In this document: positions 1-6,174 of the stretch, piece by piece
How positions within the stretch are numbered: position 1 is the first letter of the stretch
Layout: every line of letters starts with the position of its first letter
NCBI GenBank assembly: GCA_007125455.1
Contig: SLDE01000244.1
Coordinates: 1 to 6,707, forward strand
DNA length: 6,707 bases
Direction of reading: 5' to 3'
Origin: Ectothiorhodospiraceae bacterium
GTDB lineage: Bacteria; Pseudomonadota; Gammaproteobacteria; Thiohalomonadales; Thiohalomonadaceae
Translations under genes and position numbers: made by a program
The notes under the pieces: generated by a model
Seen by the model: only the letters and a program-made list of their open reading frames with translations
Told to the model about the DNA's origin: nothing
Database searches by the model: none

Positions 1-10
1 AGGAGTGCGT

Positions 11-400
11 ATGTACGGTTTCACAGTAACACTGAACGGTAGTTTCGACGAGGTGGTCAATAACGTCACCGAGGCCCTCAAGGGCGAGGGTTTTGGCGTA
101 CTGACCGAGATCGACGTCAAGGCCACCCTCAAGGCCAAACTCGATATCGACAAGCGCCCCTACACGATCCTCGGCGCCTGCAACCCCAAGCTGGCCAACC
201 AGGCCATTGAGGCGGAACCCGACGTGGGCCTGTTGCTGCCCTGCAACGTGCTGGTGCGTGAGGACGAGGATGGCCAGGTAGTGGTCGGTTTCATGGACCC
301 GGCCACCATCCTTGGCCTGAGTGACAACGCCGCACTCAAGGCCCTGGGCAACGAGGTCAAGACCAAGCTGGAGCGGGTGCGCGACGCCCTGCAGGGCTGA
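11..400 (+). CDS. DUF302 domain-containing protein
   Basis: A 129-residue protein that is almost entirely one DUF302 domain. The visible family pattern is a GFGVLTEID strand at residues 27-35, then ILGACNP at 53-59 and GLLLPCNVLV at 73-82. The two cysteines C57 and C78 sit at the positions where this family commonly has them. No signal peptide or membrane segment is seen, so it is probably cytoplasmic. The molecular function of DUF302 is not established, and small stand-alone members are common in sulfur-oxidising and other Proteobacteria. I chose the ATG at 11 because an AGGAG ribosome site lies at 1-5 with 5-nt spacing; the in-frame GTG at 5 overlaps that site. The stop at 400 is followed by a spacer with hairpins but no T-run, so no classical terminator is seen. 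Its promoter would lie upstream of the window. The family call is firm; the role is unknown. Confidence 0.9.
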   Translation: MYGFTVTLNGSFDEVVNNVTEALKGEGFGVLTEIDVKATLKAKLDIDKRPYTILGACNPKLANQAIEAEPDVGLLLPCNVLVREDEDGQVVVGFMDPATILGLSDNAALKALGNEVKTKLERVRDALQG

Positions 401-456
401 GCCAAAAATCTTTGTATCTACTGGCTTCCCGCATTGGTTTGCTATCGATTTAAATT

Positions 457-526
457 GCCGCAATGACGGCGGCCATGGGCCGCCCTATAGGGCGGGCCGT
501 GCCCGCCGTGGCTGTCGCCACAGCCC
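457..526 (+). repeat. REP-like palindromic element, copy A (hairpin array)
   Basis: This GC-rich stretch folds into three adjacent hairpins. The first is 468-484 (GGCGGCC, loop ATG, GGCCGCC). The second is 491-507 (GGCGGGC, loop CGT, GCCCGCC). The third is 508-521 (GTGGC, loop TGTC, GCCAC), with an alternative GGCTGT/ACAGCC pairing at 510-525. A perfect 16-bp palindrome at 480-495 (CCGCCC-TATA-GGGCGG) bridges the first two and would compete with both. No T-run follows, so this is not a normal intrinsic terminator. Segments 461-480 and 493-504 recur in inverted orientation at about 2834-2866, which is why it is called a dispersed repeat rather than a local structure. REP-like elements of this kind lie between genes and can affect mRNA ends or bind proteins. 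The role here is inferred only. Confidence 0.6.
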
Positions 527-590
527 GCTCTAACCGGTGGGAGAGTAGACACACGAAGCCAAGGCTGCGGGTAGCACGGCGTTATCCTAT

Positions 591-595
591 GGAGG
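591..595 (+). promoter_or_regulatory. Ribosome binding site deciding the dioxygenase start
   Basis: A GGAGG core ends 6 nt before the ATG at 602. It is only 3 nt before the in-frame GTG at 599, so the ATG is the better start. Confidence 0.7.
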
Positions 596-601
596 CAGGT
601 G

Positions 602-1480
602 ATGGTAAACCCATTTGAGTTGGGCGATGAACTCGCCTATCGGCAGTGGCGCGAACAGAAGCTGAGCGCCTACCCCAACCGGGCCGAGGCCCTGATCGTC
701 GATATTGCCGATCCCTTCGCCCTTGCCCCGGCCGAAGAGGCGGCCATCGCCGCCCTGCTGACCAAGTGCAATATGGCGATCTACCGCACCGCGCAGGGGG
801 TTGACCCCAACAAGGCCATCCCCCGCGCCATCGCCGAGCGCTTCGGCTTAAAGCGACTGGATAGCAACCTGCTGGCCGACGACGACGGCCTCAGCTCGAT
901 CACCGTCAGTGAACAGGGCGACAAGCCCAGCTACATCCCCTACACCAACCGCGCCATCAACTGGCACTGCGACGGCTATTACAATACCGGAACCGAGCAG
1001 ATCCGCGGCATGGTGTTGCACTGCGTACAGGATGCCGCCCATGGCGGCGACAACCAGTTGCTCGATCACGAGATCATCTATCTGCAACTGCGCGACATCG
1101 ATCCGGCCCATATTGCGGCCCTGATGGCCGATGACGTGATGACCATCCCTCCCGGCAAGGACGGCGACGGAAAACAGCGCGGCCCCTCAGTGGGACCGGT
1201 CTTCTCGGTGGACCATGAAGGCCAGCTACACATGCGCTACACCGCCCGTAAACGCAATATTGAGTGGAAAGGCGATCCCGCCACCCGCGCCGCCCTGGCG
1301 CAACTGGACACACTATTGCAGGCGGACAACCCCTACCTGTTCCGTGCCCACCTTGGCCCCGGCATGGGGCTGATCTGCAATAATGTCCTGCATACCCGCG
1401 ATGGCTTTGAGGACGACCCCCAGGCTCCCAGGCGGCTGCTCTACCGGGCGCGCTATTTTGACCGCACCAGTTGCCGATAG
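602..1480 (+). CDS. TauD/TfdA-family Fe(II)/2-oxoglutarate-dependent dioxygenase
   Basis: A 292-residue protein with the layout of the TauD/TfdA family, which hydroxylates small molecules using 2-oxoglutarate and O2 and often releases sulfite from sulfonates or breaks C-N or C-O bonds. The facial triad is readable: H122 and D124 in WHCDGYYN (121-128), and distal H264 in NNVLHTRDGF (260-269). R278 and R282 in RRLLYRAR (277-284) have the four-residue spacing of the two C-terminal arginines of TauD that bind 2-oxoglutarate and substrate. The protein is cytoplasmic, with no signal peptide, and its length is normal for the family. The GTG at 599 is an alternative start with worse ribosome-site spacing. 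The gene stands alone: no sulfonate transporter or other partner gene is beside it. It converges with the yqcC-like gene 16 bp away. The family is secure; the substrate is unknown and taurine should not be assumed. Confidence 0.9.
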   Translation: MVNPFELGDELAYRQWREQKLSAYPNRAEALIVDIADPFALAPAEEAAIAALLTKCNMAIYRTAQGVDPNKAIPRAIAERFGLKRLDSNLLADDDGLSSITVSEQGDKPSYIPYTNRAINWHCDGYYNTGTEQIRGMVLHCVQDAAHGGDNQLLDHEIIYLQLRDIDPAHIAALMADDVMTIPPGKDGDGKQRGPSVGPVFSVDHEGQLHMRYTARKRNIEWKGDPATRAALAQLDTLLQADNPYLFRAHLGPGMGLICNNVLHTRDGFEDDPQAPRRLLYRARYFDRTSCR

Positions 1481-1503
1481 GTGAATTTCTCGATGGTTAC
1501 TGG
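1467..1503. other. Imperfect stem-loop across the convergent stop codons
   Basis: CCAGTTGCC at 1467-1475 can pair with GGTTACTGG at 1495-1503 with one mismatch and one G.U pair in the plus-strand RNA, leaving a 19-nt loop. It covers the dioxygenase stop (1478-1480) and the yqcC-like stop (1497-1499). No T-run follows on either strand, so it is at best a weak 3'-end structure. It may be chance. Confidence 0.25.
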
Positions 1504-1820
1504 CCACGAATAAACTCATCAAAGCGGGCGATGAGCGTTAGCAGTTGTGCCACCTCGTCTCCACGTTCGGCCAGGCTGTACTCGGCCAGGGGGTGGATGT
1601 CGCTGCTGGCGGGCATGCCTTCACCGCTTTCAAGCACCTGCTTCATTCGCGGCAGAAAGACCCATTGCAGCCATTGATGGAAGTAGAGCCTGTCGTGACA
1701 AAAGGGCATCAGGCTTTGCAGGGCCTCTGCTGCGGGGCGCTGGTCTTCCCATAGCGCGATGCGGCGCATCTCCGCCTCGATCGCCAGCAGCAGGTCGGCC
1801 AGTTGGTGGTCTTGTTTCAT
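1497..1820 (-). CDS. yqcC: YqcC family protein (DUF446)
   Basis: A 107-residue, mostly helical protein matching the small YqcC family of Gammaproteobacteria. The best signature is the run at residues 49-59 (QWLQWVFLPRM), which closely resembles the corresponding part of E. coli YqcC, preceded by the MPF at 38-40 where E. coli has QPF. Length is nearly that of E. coli YqcC. No signal peptide or membrane segment is present. Function is not established; in enterics it lies next to the tRNA pseudouridine synthase gene truC, but no such gene is here. The start at 1820 has an AGGA at 1834-1831 on the minus strand with 10-nt spacing. It is divergent from rdgC (88 bp between the starts) and convergent with the dioxygenase gene. 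The family call is confident; the gene symbol is by homology. Confidence 0.88.
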   Translation of the reverse strand: MKQDHQLADLLLAIEAEMRRIALWEDQRPAAEALQSLMPFCHDRLYFHQWLQWVFLPRMKQVLESGEGMPASSDIHPLAEYSLAERGDEVAQLLTLIARFDEFIRGQ

Positions 1821-1850
1821 GTTGGTTCTGTCCTGTGGTTCGCTTGGATT

Positions 1851-1878
1851 TTAACAATACCGATCCAACAGGCATAAT
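1851..1878 (+). promoter_or_regulatory. Predicted sigma70 promoter of rdgC
   Basis: A -35 TTAACA (1851-1856, 5/6 to consensus) and a -10 CATAAT (1873-1878, 5/6) are separated by 16 bp. This would start transcription near 1885, about 24 nt before the rdgC ATG. Prediction from the sequence only. Confidence 0.6.
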
Positions 1879-1908
1879 GCAGCCTTCGTTAACTTGGGAT
1901 TGAATGGC

Positions 1909-2820
1909 ATGTGGTTTAAGAATCTTACCCTCTATCGCCTGGCCGAGCCGTTTGCGCTGGAGCATGAGCCGTTGGATAAGGCCCTGGCCGAGCAGGCCTT
2001 CCAGCCAGTGGGGCGTAGTGTACCCCTTAGCCAGGGCTGGGTTGCCCCATTGGGGCGCCACGGCAGCCAGTTTTGCCATAGCGTAGGGCGTTACTCCATG
2101 GTCTGCCTGCGCCGCGAGGAACGGCTGCTGCCTTCCTCGGTGGTCAATGAGCAGTTGGCCGAACGTATCGAGCAGATCGAGCTGAACGAGGGCCGTTCGG
2201 TGCGCCGCAAGGAAAAGCAACAGCTGCGCGATGAGCTGGTGCAGACCCTGTTGCCCCAGGCCTTCACCCGCTCCAGTCGGCAATTTGCCTATATCGATCG
2301 CCAGCACGGTTGGTTGGTGGTGGACAGTGCCAGTGCGCGCCGCGCTGAAGAGCTGTTGATCGCCCTGCGTGAGAGCATGGAGGCGGCGGGGCAGAGCCTG
2401 CGGGTGCGCCTCGCGCAAACCCATGAGTCCCCGCGGATCCTGATGACCCAGTGGCTGGCAGGTGAGGGGATCCCCGCCGGATTCGAGCTGGGTGAAGACT
2501 ATGAACTGCAGGATCCGCAGAACGAGGGGGCGGTAGTGCGTTGTCGTCACCACGACCCCTTTGCCGAGGAGATCCAGGCCCACTTGGCGGCGGGTAAGCA
2601 GGTGAGCAAGCTGGCGCTGGAATGGCGCGAACGCCTCTCGCTGGTGTTGGACGAGGCGCTGGTGGTACGCCGCCTACGCATCGCCGATGCCCTGCAGGAA
2701 GAGGCTGGGGGCGAGGGTGATCCGGTGAGCGAATTCGATGCGGACTTTGCGCTAATGAGTATGGAGCTGAGCCGCTTCATCGCCGAGCTGATGACTGCCT
2801 TCGGCGGCGAGGCGGAGTAA
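1909..2820 (+). CDS. rdgC: Recombination-associated protein RdgC
   Basis: A 303-residue protein, the same length as E. coli RdgC, and similar to it from end to end. The clearest shared stretches are the N-terminal MWFKNL (1-6), ERLLPSSVV (71-79), the charged helix around 96-110, LLPQAFTR (114-121), LALEWRERL (235-243) and the C-terminal EFDADFALM (275-283) followed by GGEAE. RdgC is a nucleoid-associated DNA-binding protein that forms a ring-shaped dimer around duplex DNA and limits RecA-driven strand exchange. The ATG at 1909 gives the conserved MWFKN start; the upstream TTG at 1894 would add five non-conserved residues. No strong ribosome site is visible in front of this ATG (only a weak GGGA at 1896-1899), so translation may depend on a short leader. 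The methyltransferase gene lies 109 bp downstream on the same strand, with a GC-rich repeat between. No disruption is seen. Confidence 0.96.
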   Translation: MWFKNLTLYRLAEPFALEHEPLDKALAEQAFQPVGRSVPLSQGWVAPLGRHGSQFCHSVGRYSMVCLRREERLLPSSVVNEQLAERIEQIELNEGRSVRRKEKQQLRDELVQTLLPQAFTRSSRQFAYIDRQHGWLVVDSASARRAEELLIALRESMEAAGQSLRVRLAQTHESPRILMTQWLAGEGIPAGFELGEDYELQDPQNEGAVVRCRHHDPFAEEIQAHLAAGKQVSKLALEWRERLSLVLDEALVVRRLRIADALQEEAGGEGDPVSEFDADFALMSMELSRFIAELMTAFGGEAE

Positions 2821-2825
2821 ACCTT

Positions 2826-2873
2826 GCCATAGAGGGCACGGCCCGGGCCCATGGCCGCCGCGATTGGGCCATG
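2826..2873 (-). repeat. REP-like palindromic element, copy B (inverted relative to copy A)
   Basis: Read on the minus strand, this spacer segment repeats two blocks of copy A. 2847-2866 matches 461-480 at 18 of 20 positions, and 2834-2845 matches 493-504 exactly (12 of 12). The 12-nt linker present in copy A is a single base here. It carries its own dyads: GGGC/GCCC at 2834-2844, a 10-bp palindrome GGCCCGGGCC at 2841-2850, and GGCCCA/TGGGCC pairing 2846-2851 with 2865-2870. No T-run follows. It sits just past the rdgC stop and before the methyltransferase ribosome site, a typical place for a REP-type element. The element limits are approximate because only two copies are visible. Confidence 0.55.
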
Positions 2874-2918
2874 GTGGTCGAAGCGTCGAGGATGGCGCGA
2901 ATAGTTACCGACTTTTTA

Positions 2919-2923
2919 AGAGG
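2919..2923 (+). promoter_or_regulatory. Ribosome binding site deciding the methyltransferase start
   Basis: AGAGG lies 6 nt before the ATG at 2930. It supports this start over the upstream in-frame TTG at 2864, which falls inside the repeat. Confidence 0.65.
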
Positions 2924-2929
2924 AACACC

Positions 2930-4489
2930 ATGTATCACTATGACCGGCTCCCCTATGAGAGCAATCCCTTCTCCGAGACCCACCCACGCTTTCTGGCGAT
3001 GCTGGGTGAGCTGTTTCGTATCCCGGTCGCCCCGGCGGAGCGTTGCCGCGTATTGGAATTGGGCTGTGCCGGTGGTGGCAATCTCATCCCCATGGCCTGG
3101 TATCTGCCAGAGAGTGAGTTTGTCGGCATCGACCTGGAGGAGAGCCAGGTACGCGAGGGCCAGGGGCTGATCGAGCAGCTTGGCTTGGAAAACATCCGCC
3201 TGGCCCAGGGGGATATCATGCAACTGGGCGAGGAGTTGGGGCAGTTTGACTACATCATCGCCCACGGAGTCTTCTCCTGGGTGCCTGAGCCGGTACGCCA
3301 GGGCACCTTTGCCCTGTATAAAAGGCTGCTCAAGCCCAACGGTATCGGCTACATCAGCTACAACATCCGCCCCGGCTGGCATGTGCGTGGCATGGTGCGC
3401 GAGATGTTGCTCTATCACACCCAGGGCATCGAGGACCCGCTGGCCTGCCTGAATGCGGCGCTGGAGTTTATCGATATGTATACCCAGACCCTGCGCCAGC
3501 AACCGGGGCCGCTGGCCCAGCATCTGTTGTTGGAGCTGGAGTCGCTGAAAAAGGCCCACCCCAGCTACATCTACCATGAGTACCTGGAAGCCAATAACCA
3601 GCCGCTGCTGGTGAGCGAGTTTCTGGAACAGGCCGAATCACACGGCCTCAAGTACCTGTGTGAGTGCCAGTTGGAGGGGATGTTTGCCTCCGATCTGGGG
3701 GAAAAGGCCGAGGGTTTTTTGGCCGGCCTGGAGGACAACGCCCGCCACGAGCAGTACCTGGATTTCCTCAACCACCGCACTTTCCGTCAGAGTCTGCTAG
3801 TACACGATACGCTAGAGCCGGACTATGATATCGACCTGGCACGCCTGGAGGGCTGGGCCTGTGCCTCCAACCTGGCACCGCCGCACAAGCTGGAGCTGCG
3901 CCGCGCCAGCCCGCAAGCCTTTACTACCCTGGATGGCAAAGATGTCGAGGTCGCGGACCCGTTGACGCGGGCGATGCTGGCGATCCTCTACCAGCACTAT
4001 CCCAGTGCCCTGCCCATGGCCGAACTGCTGGCGCAGGCCCGCGTGATGCAGCAGCAGGCACACGGCAAGAAGCCGGTCACTGTGGCGGAGAACTGGCATG
4101 GCGAGTTGTTTAATCTCTACGCCAACTGTCTGGTACAACTGAGCCCTCAGCCTATGGTGTATCCCAGTGTGCTGCCGACGTATCCGCGCCTGAATACCCT
4201 GGCGCGTACCTGGGTGGAACATGGTGCGCGCAATATCCCCACGGTATGGCATCAGTCGCTTAATACCGATCCCTTCTCGCTACGGGTGTTGCAACTGCTT
4301 GATGGCCAGCACGATCGCCAGACACTGCGGGACAAGCTGCTGGCCGAGTTGCAGGGCGGTGCCATTGAGCTACCCGGTGTTAGCCGCGACAGTGGCAAGC
4401 TGCGCCCATTGGTGGAAAGCAATCTGGATCGTCTGCTGGGGTTGTTCAGCCACAGTGGGATCCTGGCAGGCGGCGCTGCGAGCGATTAA
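2930..4489 (+). CDS. Class I SAM-dependent methyltransferase with methyltransferase regulatory domain (PKMT type)
   Basis: A 519-residue protein in three parts. Residues about 38-165 are a Rossmann methyltransferase domain: SAM motif I is ELGCAGGGN (43-51), the acidic ribose-binding position is D68 in VGIDLE, and GDI is at 94-96. The family hallmarks FDYIIAHGVFSWVP (106-119) and SYNIRPGWH (143-151) follow. Residues about 205-295 fit the methyltransferase regulatory domain (PF10119), including YIYHEYLE (213-220) and SEFLEQAESHGLKYL (229-243). The C-terminal part, with LLDGQHDRQTLRDKL at 456-470, resembles the winged-helix-like region of the PKMT group. Some members (rickettsial PKMT1 and PKMT2) methylate lysines of an outer-membrane protein, so a protein substrate is possible but not shown. 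No signal peptide is seen. It may be read through from rdgC or have its own promoter in the 109-bp gap; no clear promoter is visible. Transcription ends at the terminator 54 bp downstream. Confidence 0.88.
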   Translation: MYHYDRLPYESNPFSETHPRFLAMLGELFRIPVAPAERCRVLELGCAGGGNLIPMAWYLPESEFVGIDLEESQVREGQGLIEQLGLENIRLAQGDIMQLGEELGQFDYIIAHGVFSWVPEPVRQGTFALYKRLLKPNGIGYISYNIRPGWHVRGMVREMLLYHTQGIEDPLACLNAALEFIDMYTQTLRQQPGPLAQHLLLELESLKKAHPSYIYHEYLEANNQPLLVSEFLEQAESHGLKYLCECQLEGMFASDLGEKAEGFLAGLEDNARHEQYLDFLNHRTFRQSLLVHDTLEPDYDIDLARLEGWACASNLAPPHKLELRRASPQAFTTLDGKDVEVADPLTRAMLAILYQHYPSALPMAELLAQARVMQQQAHGKKPVTVAENWHGELFNLYANCLVQLSPQPMVYPSVLPTYPRLNTLARTWVEHGARNIPTVWHQSLNTDPFSLRVLQLLDGQHDRQTLRDKLLAELQGGAIELPGVSRDSGKLRPLVESNLDRLLGLFSHSGILAGGAASD

Positions 4490-4542
4490 AGGGAAGTCTT
4501 CTCACGCAGTAGCTACCGTTGCGAGCATTCACTGTCCCAAAA

Positions 4543-4568
4543 AAAAAGGCGCCTCACGGCGCCTTTTT
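4543..4568. terminator. Bidirectional intrinsic terminator
   Basis: A perfect stem GGCGCC (4548-4553), loop TCAC, GGCGCC (4558-4563) is flanked by nine A's on the left (4539-4547) and five T's on the right (4564-4568). The A and T tracts extend the stem to 11 bp. It gives a T-run after the hairpin on both strands, so it should stop the methyltransferase transcript on the plus strand and the soxAX transcript on the minus strand. Confidence 0.93.
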
Positions 4569-4587
4569 GTTACTGACATAAACTGCC

Positions 4588-5274
4588 TTACTGATTAACC
4601 GGGGAATCCGGGTGCAGCATGTAGGCCATGATGTCGGCAATCGCCTGCTCTTCCAACAGACCATTGGCACCCATGCGTGGCATGCTGGTGCATGGGAAGT
4701 AGGTATGAGGATTGTAGATCATCTCATAGACAAACTTCCGGGTGGCCTCGTTATTGCCACGGGTCTTGCCGTAGCCGGTCAGACTGGGCCCGATGTTGCC
4801 ACCCACCCGGTCGGTGGCCATTTGGTGACAGTTGTAGCAGTTGCCACCCACATCGCGGTTGCTGTGGTCGTCCACGTTATGGCCGACACGGAAACCGAAG
4901 CCGGACCAGGCCAGCTCACGCCCCTTCTTCCAGTCACCCAGCTGAATGCCACCTTCCGGGTATTGGACGGAAGCGCGGGCATCGGCGATGATCTTGCCGG
5001 CCTGCTCAGGAGAGGGCCTGTTGCGGGTTTCGCTGCAGACCTTTTGCAGCTCGTCCTGGACCTGGCGATCACGCACGGTGGTGCCTTCCTGGGTAGGCTG
5101 GTCGAGGCGGAAGCTGTTGGTTTCAAAGATCAGGTACTCGGCCAGTTCGGCTGAGCTCATCTTGGTGTAATCCACCTTGCCATCGGCAGAGTCGGTGGAT
5201 GCACAGCCGGCGGTGATCGCGATGGCTGCAGCGGCGGCGATACCTGCCGCCAGAGGGGTTTTCATCTTAAACAT
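4588..5274 (-). CDS. soxX: Sulfur oxidation c-type cytochrome SoxX (predicted lipoprotein)
   Basis: A 228-residue monohaem cytochrome c, the small subunit of SoxAX, which joins thiosulfate to a cysteine of SoxY in the periplasm and passes electrons onward. The haem site is CYNCH (C146, C149, H150), and the likely distal ligand is M198 in SMPRMG, as in other SoxX proteins. GNIGPSLTGYG (159-169) is a typical SoxX run after the haem. The N-terminus is a hydrophobic alanine-rich signal ending in TAGC, so lipidation at C24 is likely and would anchor the subunit to a membrane. Residues about 40-110 form an extra N-terminal segment containing C80; C195 is another non-haem cysteine. The start at 5274 has AGGAGA (5288-5283) with 8-nt spacing; M4 is too far from it. 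The gene is 28 bp downstream of soxA, in the same operon, and ends at the bidirectional terminator. Confidence 0.93.
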   Translation of the reverse strand: MFKMKTPLAAGIAAAAAIAITAGCASTDSADGKVDYTKMSSAELAEYLIFETNSFRLDQPTQEGTTVRDRQVQDELQKVCSETRNRPSPEQAGKIIADARASVQYPEGGIQLGDWKKGRELAWSGFGFRVGHNVDDHSNRDVGGNCYNCHQMATDRVGGNIGPSLTGYGKTRGNNEATRKFVYEMIYNPHTYFPCTSMPRMGANGLLEEQAIADIMAYMLHPDSPVNQ

Positions 5275-5282
5275 ATTCTTGG

Positions 5283-5288
5283 TCTCCT
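5283..5288 (-). promoter_or_regulatory. Ribosome binding site of soxX
   Basis: AGGAGA on the minus strand in the 28-bp soxA-soxX gap, 8 nt before the ATG at 5274. It favours that start over the internal ATG at 5265. Confidence 0.65.
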
Positions 5289-5302
5289 GTTGGCGTCCGG
5301 GA

Positions 5303-6139
5303 TCAGCGCTTCATGTCGGGCAGAATGGCGGGCTGGCCGCGGGCTGCATCGGTCCAGAACGAGATCAGAGCGATGGAGGCGTCGGAGCCTGCGATGCTCT
5401 GACCATGGCGCATCTGCCAGTAACAGCCGCGCACACGGTGCTGGGTGCTACGGGCGTTCTGATGGCCAACGCGGAAGGCTGGCCAGGAGATGGCCTTGCT
5501 CCACTCTTGCGGGACGCTCACATTGGGTAGTACGGAGGCACGGATACGTTTACCGGTTTCACCATGGCAGGTGGCGCAGTTGAAGTCCAGCGGACCGGAG
5601 CGGCGATAGAACAGCTTCTCGCCCGCATCACGCATGGCGACTTCCATCGGGTGCTTCAGGGGTGGGTTCCAGGCCATGCCATTGGATTGGGCGGAGATGT
5701 AGCTTTGCAGTTTCATCATGTCGGAGCCAGAGCCATGGCGCTGGCGCACTGCCGGATCATCTGCCGCGAAGCCCTGCACGCTGGTCATGCAGTGGACGAT
5801 GCGGCTTTCGAGATCCATAACGCGGTTGGTGTCTGCAAAGTAGCGCGGCATTTCCGCCACGGCGCCTTTGAGTTCGCCTGGACCCTTACCGAAGTCGCAG
5901 GCTTCCATGGAGACGTTATTGGGGCCGCGTGGGGCGTGAAACAGCTCTTCCCCCTCGTCCACGGTCCACAGGGCCGGGTTGTCGTCCATCATCATCAGGT
6001 TTTGCGAGCTTTGGGTTAGGTAGAGAGAATCTACCGAATCGATAAGGCCTTTGAGCACCTCGGTGGGTGTCTGCTCGGCATGGGCGGTGGTGGCCATTGC
6101 CGCGGCAAGCGGAATGGCGACTAGAAGTTTTCGAATCAT
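5303..6139 (-). CDS. soxA: Sulfur oxidation c-type cytochrome SoxA (monohaem form)
   Basis: A 278-residue precursor of the catalytic SoxAX subunit. Residues 1-21 are a signal peptide (MIRKLL, a hydrophobic core, likely cleavage after AHA). The haem site is CATCH (C188, C191, H192). The catalytic cysteine that ligates the haem and carries a persulfide is C239 in RVRGCYWQMRHG (235-246). The SoxA hallmarks ACDFGKGPG (80-88) and MPRYFADTNRVMDLESR (97-113) are present; C81 and C117 probably form the structural disulfide. Only one CxxCH exists, so this is the monohaem type. The upstream in-frame ATG at 6181 would add 14 charged residues before the signal peptide and lacks the ribosome site; the ATG at 6139 has AAGGAGG with ideal spacing. 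soxA is the first gene of a two-gene operon with soxX. SoxB and SoxYZ are not encoded nearby. Confidence 0.95.
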   Translation of the reverse strand: MIRKLLVAIPLAAAMATTAHAEQTPTEVLKGLIDSVDSLYLTQSSQNLMMMDDNPALWTVDEGEELFHAPRGPNNVSMEACDFGKGPGELKGAVAEMPRYFADTNRVMDLESRIVHCMTSVQGFAADDPAVRQRHGSGSDMMKLQSYISAQSNGMAWNPPLKHPMEVAMRDAGEKLFYRRSGPLDFNCATCHGETGKRIRASVLPNVSVPQEWSKAISWPAFRVGHQNARSTQHRVRGCYWQMRHGQSIAGSDASIALISFWTDAARGQPAILPDMKR

Positions 6140-6147
6140 GTCTGACT

Positions 6148-6154
6148 CCTCCTT
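6148..6154 (-). promoter_or_regulatory. Strong ribosome binding site deciding the soxA start
   Basis: AAGGAGG on the minus strand, 8 nt before the ATG at 6139. This near-perfect Shine-Dalgarno supports the signal-peptide start over the ATG at 6181. Confidence 0.8.
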
Positions 6155-6174
6155 AGGGGGTAGTGTTATTTTTT

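Noticed and set aside
468..507. GC-rich hairpins as an intrinsic terminator for the DUF302 gene
   Set aside because: There is no T-run after either stem, and the same sequence recurs elsewhere as a dispersed repeat.
457..526. Hairpin series as a CRISPR array
   Set aside because: There are no regularly spaced identical direct repeats and no unique spacers of constant length, and no cas genes are present.
1630..2583. A 317-codon open frame on the minus strand across rdgC and part of yqcC
   Set aside because: It lies antisense to rdgC, whose full-length protein matches its family throughout, and it also overlaps yqcC in another frame. It shows no recognisable domain and is what GC-rich codon bias produces by chance.
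2777..3577. A 266-codon open frame on the minus strand opposite the methyltransferase gene
   Set aside because: It is antisense to the conserved SAM domain, has no recognisable family features and spans the rdgC end and the repeat. It is treated as a shadow.
4490..4542. Possible small gene or RNA between the methyltransferase stop and the terminator
   Set aside because: It is only 53 nt with weak pairing. It is most simply the 3' untranslated end of the methyltransferase transcript.
4612..5154. A 180-codon open frame on the plus strand opposite soxX
   Set aside because: It mirrors the codons of a clear cytochrome gene and has no haem motif, domain or ribosome site of its own.
5564..6019. 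A 151-codon open frame on the plus strand opposite soxA
   Set aside because: It is a shadow of soxA, whose signal peptide, haem motif and catalytic cysteine are all intact in the other strand.
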